From assembly GCA_964036665.1 (NCBI GenBank), contig OZ038532.1, positions 2,914,001 to 2,978,000 of the forward strand: 64,000 nucleotides of DNA. Direction: 5' to 3'. This stretch comes from Gordius sp. MW1 (taxonomy: Eukaryota > Nematomorpha > Gordioida > Gordea > Gordiidae). Shown here one piece after another: positions 1 to 9,133 of the stretch. A program made the translations under genes and the position numbers. Position 1 is the first letter of the stretch; each line of letters starts with the position of its first letter. The notes below the pieces were generated by a model that worked only from the letters and a program-made list of their open reading frames with translations, had not been told where the DNA came from and did no database searches.

Positions 1-1165
1 AGGCTTTGCGTCGTTAGCATTGGAACATTATATTGCATGTAAGTCAAAAGATCACCCTGGTTATAATTCTGCTCACGATTTAAGTCTACATAGAATGGAG
101 CAGCAGCAGATCGATTTAATGCATGCATACCCAGATGATTCAAAGCTTTGTTCCCAAATTTTAGGCAAAAATTTTAAATAATAATTAAAGTTTTGTTATA
201 GTGTCATAGCATTAGGTTTATGTTAATATTGTGCTTTGTATAATTTTAGTAGAAAAGGACAATATAAAACAACAAGCGGTTATCTACCTTGACGATTGCG
301 TTCCACAGTTGGATGGTTGCCACGTTAATCATCTGTCATCTTCTTTTGTACAAAGGATATCTATCACTACCCTTAATTGTGTTGCATACCAAGCCTCGAG
401 GATATCGCTTTGAGCATTTACAGTCTATCATGCATGGCTATTATGGATTAAGCGTTCCGCAAAGGCCGTGTATCATATTTTTCCAATTTCGGACAAGTCC
501 GTATCTAGTTTGGGATCAGGTTTTTCAGCACATATAAAAGCATCGATTTTGTTGGCGATGATCTTGTTTTATAGCTATAATAGTATATGGGCATGCGGTA
601 AACCTCTCTTTTGCCATTCCATAGAGGACATCCAGCAGCGCACAGAGCCAAATACCTTTTGGTTAGTTTTGAGATTACATTGATTTAAGTTTCTGGCTAA
701 AAACACGTGCTGTGGTGTCTGCCTATCGACTGGTTATTGGCCAAGAAATTAGAGCTCCTATGCATCGCGCCAAGCAGGATTGTATGTAAATGTAATGAAT
801 AGGTCTGGACGACCGTAGTTAGGAAAATACGCAATTGCATCTTGGGCGTATTCCTGCATATGATGCGAACTTTTGATGGTTAATTTTTTAACGTTAAATG
901 CATTAGCGTCGTTAAGAATTGCATCTCGCAATTGAAAAACTTTTATAAGCGAAGTTTGTTCTGATTTAAACGGATGTAAAGCAGACGTTCAGATTCAATT
1001 TTGGCATATATTTTACGATGTAATGATGGTTTGGCGGCATTTTGACATATAATTTTTTTCGTGCTCTCGAAGCATTATTCTATATAAATAATAGCTCATA
1101 GCACAGCATTTAAGTTTGTCGATTAACCATTGCCTGCATCTATCATCTCATCTAATAGTTTGTAC
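1..1165 (-). pseudogene. Helitron Rep/helicase relic, left part outside the window
   Basis: Read on the minus strand, broken frames match the Helitron replication initiator and the start of its helicase. In order from high to low coordinate they show a Y-R-x-M-x-R-E motif with KCRQ (about 1020-1100), LRDAILNDAN then PDLFITFTYNPAW (about 800-930), RVFSQKLKSM (near 690), WQKRGLPHAHIL (about 575-630), AEKPDPKLDTDL (about 490-540), KCSKRYP and YPLYKRR (about 340-420), then LNRE and NVPMLT of the helicase entry (1-180). WQKRGLPHAHIL covers the HUH-type nuclease motif of Helitrons. Several stops and frame changes are present, and the stretch between the Rep C-terminus and the helicase start is missing (near 190-260), so this is a dead, internally deleted copy. 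The open frame at 2-181 on the plus strand is an antisense shadow of it. Confidence 0.88.
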
Positions 1166-1170
1166 TTGTA

Positions 1171-1408
1171 AGGGCCCGTCTTAATACGCGATTTTGAATC
1201 TAGATTAAAAAAGCGAATGCATGTTACACGTCATTTTTATTTTTGTGTTTTGCTCATTAATCAAACATTTATCCTTTAATTACACTTATTAATGCATATT
1301 CACCTGGTAACTAAACTAAAATTGCTGATTCCACGACATGTATATCGCATATTTAGACAAACAAAAATATGGCTCATTGAAGTTGAATTGTATATTAAGA
1401 CGGGCCCT
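1171..1408. mobile_element. Miniature inverted-repeat element, 238 bp
   Basis: The 16-bp sequence agggcccgtcttaata at 1171-1186 is repeated in inverted orientation at 1393-1408. The interior is AT-rich and non-coding. It abuts the Helitron relic. The superfamily cannot be told because no clear target duplication is visible. Confidence 0.65.
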
Positions 1409-2128
1409 AATATTATTAACACCAAAAATACGAAAATAAAACATGGGGCTCTTTGAAAAATCGAGCGTTAATTTTATTTAAAAAAATGGTGATGTTTTAG
1501 GGTATTGATAATATTTATTTGTCACAGGCTTATATAATCCTGGTTCAGACTTATATTTTATTCCCTATAATATGATAAATTGTAAAATAATTAAATTTTA
1601 AAAGTTCCATGTGAAGAATGGAATTTTTTTATAAAATAAACTATAGATTTCATGATCACTAATATGGCAAGACATTGGCTGCAATGGAATATTTGTGAAA
1701 CGTAAGTTCCAGAAGATGTTCCTGGTTGAAAATTGTGTTTTTATATAACATGTATAAGTTAGACAAAATAGTCAGATGTTAATTTAAACTAAGTCTTAGT
1801 TTTGAGCAAACGATACTTTTAAAAATGTTTTATAAAATAACTAAACTTAAAATTTTTGGGAGTTCAATTGAGTCATACTAACCATGTTTAATAAAATATA
1901 TTTTAATTTTATAAATACTAATTCACTTTTTCTAATGTGCTCTACTTTTTTATAACAAAAAATAGTTAATTAATTGGCCTCTCATTTTGCAAAGCCCATA
2001 CCACATCTGTAAAATTTAACCTTATTTTTTATTTAATAGTTAGTGTATAATTTGTCATTATATCAAATGATTATTTTTTTTATTACATAGAACCGTTATA
2101 AATTTTAACAATAAGATTACATTTCAAT
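1409..2128. other. No gene seen; AT-rich spacer
   Basis: Low-complexity AT-rich sequence with no open frame of note, no splice-bounded coding stretch and no recognised repeat. Confidence 0.5.
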
Positions 2129-2143
2129 AATGTTATCTCAATG
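2129..2143. repeat. Left target-site duplication of the RTE LINE
   Basis: AATGTTATCTCAATG is repeated exactly at 5232-5246, directly after the element's 3' tail. It defines the insertion's left edge. Confidence 0.9.
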
Positions 2144-2235
2144 AACACTACCAACGACGGTCCCAAGTCCGTTAGAAAAAAGTGGAGGGTTGGCGTCAGG
2201 TCGGAAGCCGGGTGTAAAAAGCAACTCCAAACAAC

Positions 2236-3543
2236 ATGGCAGCTTCAAATACGAACTTATACCAGAATGCTAGGGCGTCCTCCCCAAACGACGCGCATTG
2301 CATCATCCGCCCGTGCATTGTGAAAAGTATACAAGGGTTACCGCCTCACTCACAACGAAGGCGGTTAAGGAATCTAGTTGTCGAACGGACAAGAGTGGCC
2401 AGCTGGAATGTGGGCACGCTGACGGGGAAGAGCATCGAGGTTGCGCAGATGCTAAAAAGGCGAAGGATACACACAGCGTGTCTACAAGAAACGCGGTGGC
2501 ATGGAACAAAAGCCAGGGAGCTAGGAGATGGTTACAAGCTATACTGCTCGGGTTCCCCATCACGGAAGAACGGGGTCGGTATAGTGCTTAGCGATTCCTT
2601 TAAGGACAAGGTAGTCGAAGTCAAACGATGCTCGGATAGATTGATGTGCATAAAGCTGGCGGATCAAGGCGGCCTTGTCAATGTTATTTGTGCGTATTCG
2701 CCCCAGGTTGGATGTTCCGAAAATGAGAAGGACGAATTCTATGAAAAGCTCGAAAAAGAAATACGCTACGTGAAGCCTGACGAGAATCTCATCATCGGAG
2801 CAGACTTTAATGGGCACGTTGGGAAAGAAAGGGGCGTGTACGAACGAAATCACGGCGGGCATGGCTATGGGTTGAAGAATAAAGAGGGAGAGAAGTTACT
2901 ACAGATGGCGCAAGCTTACGATATGGCCATTGTGAATACCTTCTTTCAGAAGCGTACCGAACATTTAGCGACGTACAGCAGTGGGGATCACCTTACACAG
3001 GTCGACTACATCCTAGTGCAGCGCAAAAATTTGTGGCAAGTTAAAGATTGCAAGGTTATACCGGGGGAAGAAATCGCCAAGCAACATCGGCCAGTTGTCC
3101 TCGATATAGCAAGAAAGATTTTTCCCGAAAGGAGAAAAGTCTACACACCAAGGACAAAGTACGAAAAGCTTAAGGATGATCGCGCAAATGAAATGTTTCA
3201 CGCTCGAGCAACTCCGCTCTTGAAGGTTGCAGGCTTGGGGGGCGACATTAACAAAAGGTGGGACACCGTTGCAAATGTTCTAAAGGAAACGGCCTTTCAA
3301 ATCTTGGGACAAACTAAGGGCGGCAGAGCTCACAAGCGTGAACTATGGTGGTGGAATGACTCGGTCAAAGAGGCTATAGAAGAAAAGAAGGCGTTATACC
3401 TACGATGGTACAAAACGAAGAAAGGAGAAGACTACGTGGCATATCGTGAAGCGAAACGCAAAGCTAAGATAGCGGTTGCGATAGCGAAGAACGAGGCTTA
3501 CACCGATATGGCAACAAGCTCGATACCAAGGGCGGCGACATAG
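2236..3543 (+). CDS. RTE LINE endonuclease domain (5' part of the ORF)
   Basis: 435 codons from ATG. After about 55 residues comes an endonuclease/exonuclease/phosphatase fold: VASWNVGTLTGKS (N motif), CLQETRW (catalytic Glu, QET), GADFNGHVG (D-x-N), and QVDYILVQR near residue 255 followed by KQHRPVVLDI, which supplies the catalytic SDH-like His. The enzyme nicks target DNA for target-primed reverse transcription. The C-terminal third is the charged linker typical of RTE (EAKRKAKIAVAIAKNEAY). The frame closes at 3543 because of a frameshift: the expected residues LDTKGGD continue in another frame from about 3513. Confidence 0.9.
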   Translation: MAASNTNLYQNARASSPNDAHCIIRPCIVKSIQGLPPHSQRRRLRNLVVERTRVASWNVGTLTGKSIEVAQMLKRRRIHTACLQETRWHGTKARELGDGYKLYCSGSPSRKNGVGIVLSDSFKDKVVEVKRCSDRLMCIKLADQGGLVNVICAYSPQVGCSENEKDEFYEKLEKEIRYVKPDENLIIGADFNGHVGKERGVYERNHGGHGYGLKNKEGEKLLQMAQAYDMAIVNTFFQKRTEHLATYSSGDHLTQVDYILVQRKNLWQVKDCKVIPGEEIAKQHRPVVLDIARKIFPERRKVYTPRTKYEKLKDDRANEMFHARATPLLKVAGLGGDINKRWDTVANVLKETAFQILGQTKGGRAHKRELWWWNDSVKEAIEEKKALYLRWYKTKKGEDYVAYREAKRKAKIAVAIAKNEAYTDMATSSIPRAAT

Positions 3544-3628
3544 TCATGTATAAACTCGCAAAGATCAGGGAGAAAAAAGTCGAGATGTCGGGACACTGAA
3601 AGTCATTAAAAGCGAAGAGGGACGAACG

Positions 3629-4909
3629 TTGTGCAAACCGAAGGAAGTCACCAAAAGATGGAAAGATTATTTCCAAAGTATGATGAACAAAACAAATGAT
3701 AGAAGACCGCTAGAGAGGGTGGAACCGATCTCGAACTTGGTTTTACCATTGCAGGCTTATGAAGTAGGAGCGCAACTAACGAAGATGGGGAAAGGGAAAG
3801 CGCTAGGTCCCGATGATTTACCGATCGAAGCTTGGCTTGGGTGCAAAGGAGAAGGAATCGACATAATGACAGGCCTATTTAACGCTATGCTGTATGAGAG
3901 TCGTATCCCTGACCAATGGAGGGAAAGTACGATCATACCCATATACAAAGGCAAAGGAGACGCGCAGGAATGTGGCAACTTTAGAGGTATCAAGTTGACC
4001 TGCCACTCACTAAAACTACTAGAAAGGGTGCTAGTGAAAAGGCTCAATGACGAAGTTTGTCTCTCGCCCAATCAGTTTGGATTCGTGGCCGGTAAATCAA
4101 CGATGGATCCAATCTTTGCGTTGAAGCAGACGATGGAAAAATATGGCGACATAAGAAAGAACTTACACATGGTCTTCATCGATTTAGAAAAGGCCTACGA
4201 TACGGTTCCGAGAGACTTAATATGGTGGTCCCTTAGAGCCAGAAATATACCCGAAGGATATGTTCGACTTATCAAGGAAATGTATAACGGCGCGGTTGCA
4301 TCTGTTAGGACTACCGTAGGAGAAACGAAACCCTTCCGAATAATGATTGGACTACATCAAGGGTCAGCGTTAAGCCCATTCTTGTTTAATCTAATTATGG
4401 ATACAATAACAAAGGACTTGCACAAGCCAGCCCCTTGGACTATGCTATATGCCGATGATATTGTCCTATGCGATGAAACAAGAGAAGGGGTTTTTCATCA
4501 GGCGAAAAAATGGTCAGAACGTTTTTCGAAATTCGGTCTAAAGGTCAGCGAGAAGAAAACGGTTTACATGCAAATGATGGGCGGTAGTCCGCAAATGCAC
4601 AAAAATGACGGTCCAATGTACACGGAGGTTGATAAGTTCACATATCTTGGCTCGCTATTACATCAAGAGGGAGGATGTACCGCAGAAGTCCATTCTCGGA
4701 TCAAGAAAGCATGGCTCAAGTGGCGCAGCATCTCCGGTGTCATGTGCGACAAAAAGATACCAATTTGGTTGAAAAGTAAGGCGTACAAAACCATCGTGCG
4801 ACCGGTCTTGCTTTACGGGAGCAAAACATGGGCTGTGACCACCGCGGAGGAGAAACTCTTGCAAGCCACGGAAATGAGAATGGTGCGATGGAGCTTAGGC
4901 TACACCTAG
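3629..4909 (+). CDS. RTE LINE reverse transcriptase domain
   Basis: 426 codons, opened here at a TTG only because the upstream frame is shifted; the natural reading continues from the endonuclease. Visible RT motifs: GKALGPDDLPIE, IIPIYKGKGD then FRGIKLT, FGFVAGKSTMD, FIDLEKAYDTVPR (motif A Asp), GLHQGSALSPFLFNL (motif B) and MLYADDIVLC (motif C, catalytic YADD). The thumb region reads FTYLGSLLHQEGG through VLLYGSKTWA. After the TAG near 4907-4909 the family's C-terminal tail (RRGRGRPHATWKRL) resumes in another frame at about 5050-5190. Confidence 0.92.
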   Translation: MCKPKEVTKRWKDYFQSMMNKTNDRRPLERVEPISNLVLPLQAYEVGAQLTKMGKGKALGPDDLPIEAWLGCKGEGIDIMTGLFNAMLYESRIPDQWRESTIIPIYKGKGDAQECGNFRGIKLTCHSLKLLERVLVKRLNDEVCLSPNQFGFVAGKSTMDPIFALKQTMEKYGDIRKNLHMVFIDLEKAYDTVPRDLIWWSLRARNIPEGYVRLIKEMYNGAVASVRTTVGETKPFRIMIGLHQGSALSPFLFNLIMDTITKDLHKPAPWTMLYADDIVLCDETREGVFHQAKKWSERFSKFGLKVSEKKTVYMQMMGGSPQMHKNDGPMYTEVDKFTYLGSLLHQEGGCTAEVHSRIKKAWLKWRSISGVMCDKKIPIWLKSKAYKTIVRPVLLYGSKTWAVTTAEEKLLQATEMRMVRWSLGYT

Positions 4910-5231
4910 CTGGATCCCATGACGAACGAATCCTTGATGACAAAGATGGGTATACAAGCGACGAAGGACTTCTTAAGAGAAATCGACCGCGGTGGTAGGG
5001 CCATGTATTACGAAGAGACGAGGACGATGTCACACGGCGAACGCTGGAGATGGACGTGCATGGAAGAAGAGGAAGGGGCAGACCACATGCCACCTGGAAG
5101 CGACTGGTCGAAAAGGATATGGACGTCAAACAGATGGAAATTGGCATGGCATGTACGCGACTCAGATGGAAGAGGCTGCTAAAAACTTACCCCACGTCTG
5201 TGGGATTTTCAACACGATTAAGAAGAAGAAG

Positions 5232-5246
5232 AATGTTATCTCAATG
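5232..5246. repeat. Right target-site duplication of the RTE LINE
   Basis: Exact second copy of AATGTTATCTCAATG, 15 of 15 bases, immediately after the AAG-rich tail. Confidence 0.9.
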
Positions 5247-6109
5247 CCTGCAAAAATCGCGCGCTTAAATTTTTTTTTAAAGTTTATTTGTTAAAAATCC
5301 ACTGACAGTAATATCATATAAATACATGAAATATAAATACAATGTTTAGAAGTCACGTGATAAATTCAACCAATCACAAAATATCTCAGGTTCGGCAAGT
5401 TGATAGGTACTATACAAAAGAATTGGATGCGTAAAGACTAATCTATACCCGAACGGGGCTATGGCTGCCTCGAGCAATTTCAAATTTTTTAGATTTTTTT
5501 AGAACTTGATTTGTGAAAAAAATATCAATTTTCTCCCCCAATTTTTCCCCCTATTTTAAAAATTAACTTTAAAAATATATTCCAGCAGAAAATTTGTAAA
5601 AATAATTTTTAGTTCTTTTTAAAGACACGAGTTAGTTTTTTATGGCGATTTTAGCGATGCCCCTAACAATATTTCAAGTGAAACATGTAATTAGCCCTTG
5701 AGAGTTGAAAATATAATAGCTTCACTCAAAAACGTATCGGCAATTCAAGCTAAAAATAAAAAAATAAAAAAACATTTCATCGCGGCATCGGGGGGGGGGG
5801 AGATGAAAGTAGTGTGAGTGAGATAACAGCTAAAATATAATCCTTTTAAGTTAAGGTTAATTTTGCATTTAAATTTAACAATGAAAATTTCAAGATAAAT
5901 TTTGTACGGGAGAATGGGGGGGGACAGATAATGAGTGTGGCCAAGAGAGAGGTAGGGGGGATTTAACGTGGACTAGTAAAATAAAGTTACATTATTTACC
6001 TAAATATGTATTAGAATCAGTGAGATATGGTGTTGGGGGGGGGGGTACAAAATTGAAATTTCTAATATTCGAGCTATTTCAATCGGAAATTAATATAAAA
6101 TTGTATGTC
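5247..6109. other. No gene seen; AT-rich with poly-G tracts
   Basis: AT-rich sequence containing G runs near 5790-5800, 5918-5924 and 6036-6045. No coding stretch bounded by splice sites or motif match was found. Confidence 0.5.
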
Positions 6110-6625
6110 AATGATCGCGTCAAGCTACCGCTAGCACCTTAAGTGACTATGCGCTATAGCTCTAGCGCCTCATTTAACTATGTGCTATAGCTCTAGAGCC
6201 TCCAAGTGTGTCAAAGTGCAGAGAAAGCATCTAATTTCGTCATAACTCATCAAAATTCATCAAGATTCGTCAGAACTTCTTTTTTGATATGGTGATATTA
6301 AATTTATGTTTATACCTGTATGTAGTAATAATTTTTATTCATATAATTGATATTAGATTTATGAATTTATGTTAGAGCAATACTTCTCTATATCTACGAA
6401 TTTATGTTGAGAATAAATAAGTTGGACTTGACTATTATTAAAATAAATAAATTGTCTTGCCCTTAAAAATATTGATAAATGATAATACATCAATCGATTA
6501 GTTGTTTGTTTATTTATTTTTTGCTATTTTTTTAACGTTCTGCTACATTGACAGGAATTCGACTATGAGCTATAGCTTATACCGCATTCAAAAGGCTATG
6601 CTACGTAGCGGGGAGTTAAGGCGTT
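6110..6625. repeat. Relics of the TAGCTCTAGCGCC subrepeat hAT family
   Basis: Two short blocks, about 6115-6200 and 6555-6620, contain the ctatgtgctatagctctag subrepeats that make up the arms of the complete element at 44225-44679. They look like a decayed copy of that family split by about 350 bp of AT-rich DNA. Confidence 0.55.
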
Positions 6626-6647
6626 TCACCGGTATCATTTCACAATA

Positions 6648-6986
6648 CCACAGTCCAAAATATCACTGAATCTCACGTTTTACGAATCTCACAATCGTGA
6701 GATTCGTAAATCAAATTACTCATTGCGCAAGCGCATAATTTCCATTATTATAATGCACATGCGTATGCATTTAACCAATCAGATAGCTGCGCATTTTAAT
6801 ATTGCGCATACGTATGCATTTAACAATTATTGCTGCACTATAAAACTTTAAGGGACAGGGTTAAGGTTCAGGGTAGTGTTTTAGGTCAGCGTTTTAGTTT
6901 AGGGTTAGGATTAGATGCACATCAAATTCCCTCCCCATTTGAGATTTAATTTTTCGTGATATTCAGTGTGGCATTTCGGACTGTGG
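6648..6986. mobile_element. Inverted-repeat element, about 340 bp
   Basis: The left end starts ccacagtccaaaatatcac and the right end is its imperfect inverted copy, ending ggactgtgg at 6986; similarity extends about 30 bp. A perfect 26-bp palindrome, arms acgaatctcacaa and ttgtgagattcgt, lies at about 6678-6703. No open frame. Likely a miniature DNA transposon. Confidence 0.6.
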
Positions 6987-7224
6987 CATTTTGAACCCAA
7001 TTCCGTTTCACCATCAATAGTAGCACGTGTAGCTGTATAAAACAATTTATAGCAAATCTAATTACAAACTCTTATTTTATTTAACAAAAATTACTTTTGT
7101 TGGACCTTATTAAAGTATTATAGTTTCGGGGTCCACTTTTTAAAAATCATAAATAAGCTCTATAAAAAATGATGAGGAAAATTGATAATTCATTATTGTA
7201 AAAAATGCATAACATCTTAAAAAA

Positions 7225-7505
7225 CAGACTATGTCTTATATTAGAAAAAAGTAAATAAATAGCGGGTTTATCGATAATAATCAGAATATAATAATAACCC
7301 CTTTCAGGAGTGCCGCAATTAACTTAAAAGTTTACCCTAATTAGCGCCATCTATCGGCGATTTTAATTAGTGACTAATTTGAACTATATATATCCCTATC
7401 TTATGGCGCTAATTAGGGTAAACTTTTAAGTTAATTGCCCTGAAAGGGGTTATTATTATCTTCTCGATAAACCCGAAATTTATTTACTTATTTCTAATAT
7501 AATAA
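7225..7505. repeat. Long inverted repeat built from two retrozyme-like 3' parts
   Basis: The block near 7232-7348 (agcgggtttatcgataa, aataataacccctttcagg, aaaagtttaccctaattagc) reappears inverted at about 7403-7500. The core of these arms is the same sequence that follows the hammerhead ribozyme at 7700-7815, so the arms look like truncated copies of that repeat in opposite orientations. Confidence 0.65.
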
Positions 7506-7559
7506 AACAAAATAATTATTACTACCATAATTATGAGGGTTATTTTATAGCCACCATAA

Positions 7560-7830
7560 GAATGGGTTTAAATCTAATTTGAGCATTATATATACCTATC
7601 TCGCTTAGTGTGTGACTAGAAGATTAACTATGGCATACTGATGAGCTCTAATAAGAGCGAAAACGTTATATGTCTATTAAGTCACATGCTAAAAAAGATA
7701 GGGGTATATATAGTTCACTCTAATGAAAATCGCCGATAGATGGCGCTAATTAGGGTAAACTTTTAAGTTAATTGCGGCACTGCTGGAAGGGGTTATTATT
7801 ATCTTCTGATTATTAAACTATATCTTATTT
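7560..7830 (+). mobile_element. Hammerhead-ribozyme repeat (retrozyme-like or Penelope-like terminal repeat)
   Basis: A repeat that contains a hammerhead ribozyme (7605-7692) followed by a 120-bp block also present at 7225-7470 (twice, inverted) and at 60770-60895. In animals, type I hammerheads are known in Penelope-like retroelements and in small non-autonomous retrozymes that circularise their RNA. There is no Penelope reverse transcriptase in the window, so a non-autonomous element is the simpler reading. Confidence 0.65.
7605..7692 (+). ncRNA. Type I hammerhead self-cleaving ribozyme
   Basis: The conserved core CTGATGA lies at 7638-7644. Stem II is a perfect 5-bp hairpin, GCTCT (7645-7649), loop AATA, AGAGC (7654-7658). 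GAAA follows at 7659-7662. A minimal stem III with a short loop (ACGTTATATGT) ends in GTC, with predicted cleavage after C7674. Stem I has 3 inner pairs (ATA 7635-7637 with TAT 7675-7677), an internal loop, and an outer helix where 7605-7617 pairs with 7680-7692 at about 11 of 13 positions. One extra A after GAAA must bulge in stem III, which may weaken activity. The outer stem I pairing is long-range support that the motif is not chance. Confidence 0.82.
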
Positions 7831-8293
7831 ATGACGCATCGCCTAAAATGGCGGAATAAAGGAAAACAACATAATCATCTTGGAATCTATACAAATTAGT
7901 ATATATCCCTCAAAGGATTTGGAAAAAGTTGCCGTTATCGGAAGTTCTGCACGAAAACATATTAATTCTTATTATGCACTACAAACGGAATCCTCTACTA
8001 TTAACCTAGAAATTCTTCATGTATCACTTATCTATTAACATTGGTACATTACTTATCCCTATTTTATTAACATTCATAGTTCTTTTTACAATACATATTT
8101 AGGCCTAAATTTATATACATAAAAATAAATATTAAACATAAGTTAACACATACAATGCAACAATCACCTTTTTCATACACATATTATCCTTAAAATGTTC
8201 AGAGGTTTTTTTTTATAAAACTAATATCTATATAATTTATATATATCTTAATAATGGTTCACCAAATGCTTTAATTCTTAAAATAAGTTAAAA

Positions 8294-8674
8294 ATGGTTT
8301 CAACTAAATTCTTTTGTTGTACATGCAAAAAACTTATTAGCCTCAAAAAAAATAACTGTTTTATAATACATGGCCACCCTTCTGCTCGTTGTATCTCCTC
8401 TGGGAAATTCCCACCTGCTAGCCCTCTTATTCCACCTCTTGCCTCCATAATAGAGGATGCTCCTCATAATGCCCCTTGCTCGTCCAACTCAGATACTCAA
8501 TCCTTAGACAGCCCCATTATTACCACTTCTTTGGACTATTCTTGGAGTGATTTTTTTTTAGCCTTAACCTTCCCCAATACTATTTCAAGAATCCCTAGGG
8601 GAGCTCGCCCGGCTTCTCAACAGTTTTTAATCAATTATAACTTCCATAACAAACTCTCCCTCAAATCTTACTAA
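8294..8674 (+). CDS. RLE LINE N-terminal zinc-finger segment
   Basis: 126 codons from ATG. The start has a CCTC pair of cysteines followed about 19 residues later by HGHPSARC, plausible as a C2HC DNA-binding finger like those at the N-terminus of RLE-type LINEs. It ends with a W-x-x-F-F region followed by RIPRGARPA, which in this LINE group precedes the RT domain. The continuation toward the RT lies in another frame, so this is a shifted piece of one original ORF. Confidence 0.6.
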   Translation: MVSTKFFCCTCKKLISLKKNNCFIIHGHPSARCISSGKFPPASPLIPPLASIIEDAPHNAPCSSNSDTQSLDSPIITTSLDYSWSDFFLALTFPNTISRIPRGARPASQQFLINYNFHNKLSLKSY

Positions 8675-9133
8675 CTAGGATAAACTTTTCAGGCTTACCT
8701 TTCACACCTTATATGTAAGAGGACCCAACGCTGAAAATCTGTCCAAACATATTAAAGACTCATTTTTAAATTTCAATATTGATAATATATTTTTAAAAAT
8801 ACCCCCCAGCTCAAACAATCCCCAAACTCCTCCACTGCCAAGCAAACTGCTAAACTAATTTCTAAAAAAATTGATAACTTTAACCCCAAAAGTGCTCTAA
8901 GAATATTTTATGACAATGACTCAATTGCTCCTTACTCCCTTGATTCATACCAACAACTCAAATCTAAACATCCCCCATCCTCATCGGCAAATCGACTCCC
9001 TACCTCAGCCTCTTCCATAAAACTAGACTCATCCGACATTCGGAAAGCCATCAATTCCTTTCCCATCGACTCTGCAGCAGGCCTTGATGGTTTCCGCCCT
9101 GTTTATTTACAAGACCTGATTAACCTCCAAAAT

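Larger units (their letters stand above)
2144..5231 (+). mobile_element. Young RTE-clade LINE with perfect 15-bp target duplications
   Basis: A 3.1-kb non-LTR retrotransposon carrying an apurinic-type endonuclease followed by a reverse transcriptase, in the order and with the motifs of the RTE clade. It ends in a short AAG-rich tail (about 5217-5231), the kind of simple-repeat 3' end typical of RTE elements rather than a poly(A) tail. The perfect flanking duplication and long open frames indicate a recent insertion. The coding region is nevertheless broken by frameshifts near 3512, near 3580 and near 4905-5050, so this copy would not make one intact polyprotein. A short 5' leader precedes the first ATG at 2236. 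Confidence 0.93.

Noticed and set aside
2-181. Open frame of 59 codons running in from the left edge on the plus strand
   Set aside because: The minus strand of the same bases matches the Helitron helicase entry, so the plus frame is an antisense shadow.
231-683. Three overlapping plus-strand frames
   Set aside because: All lie opposite the Helitron Rep relic and have no motif of their own.
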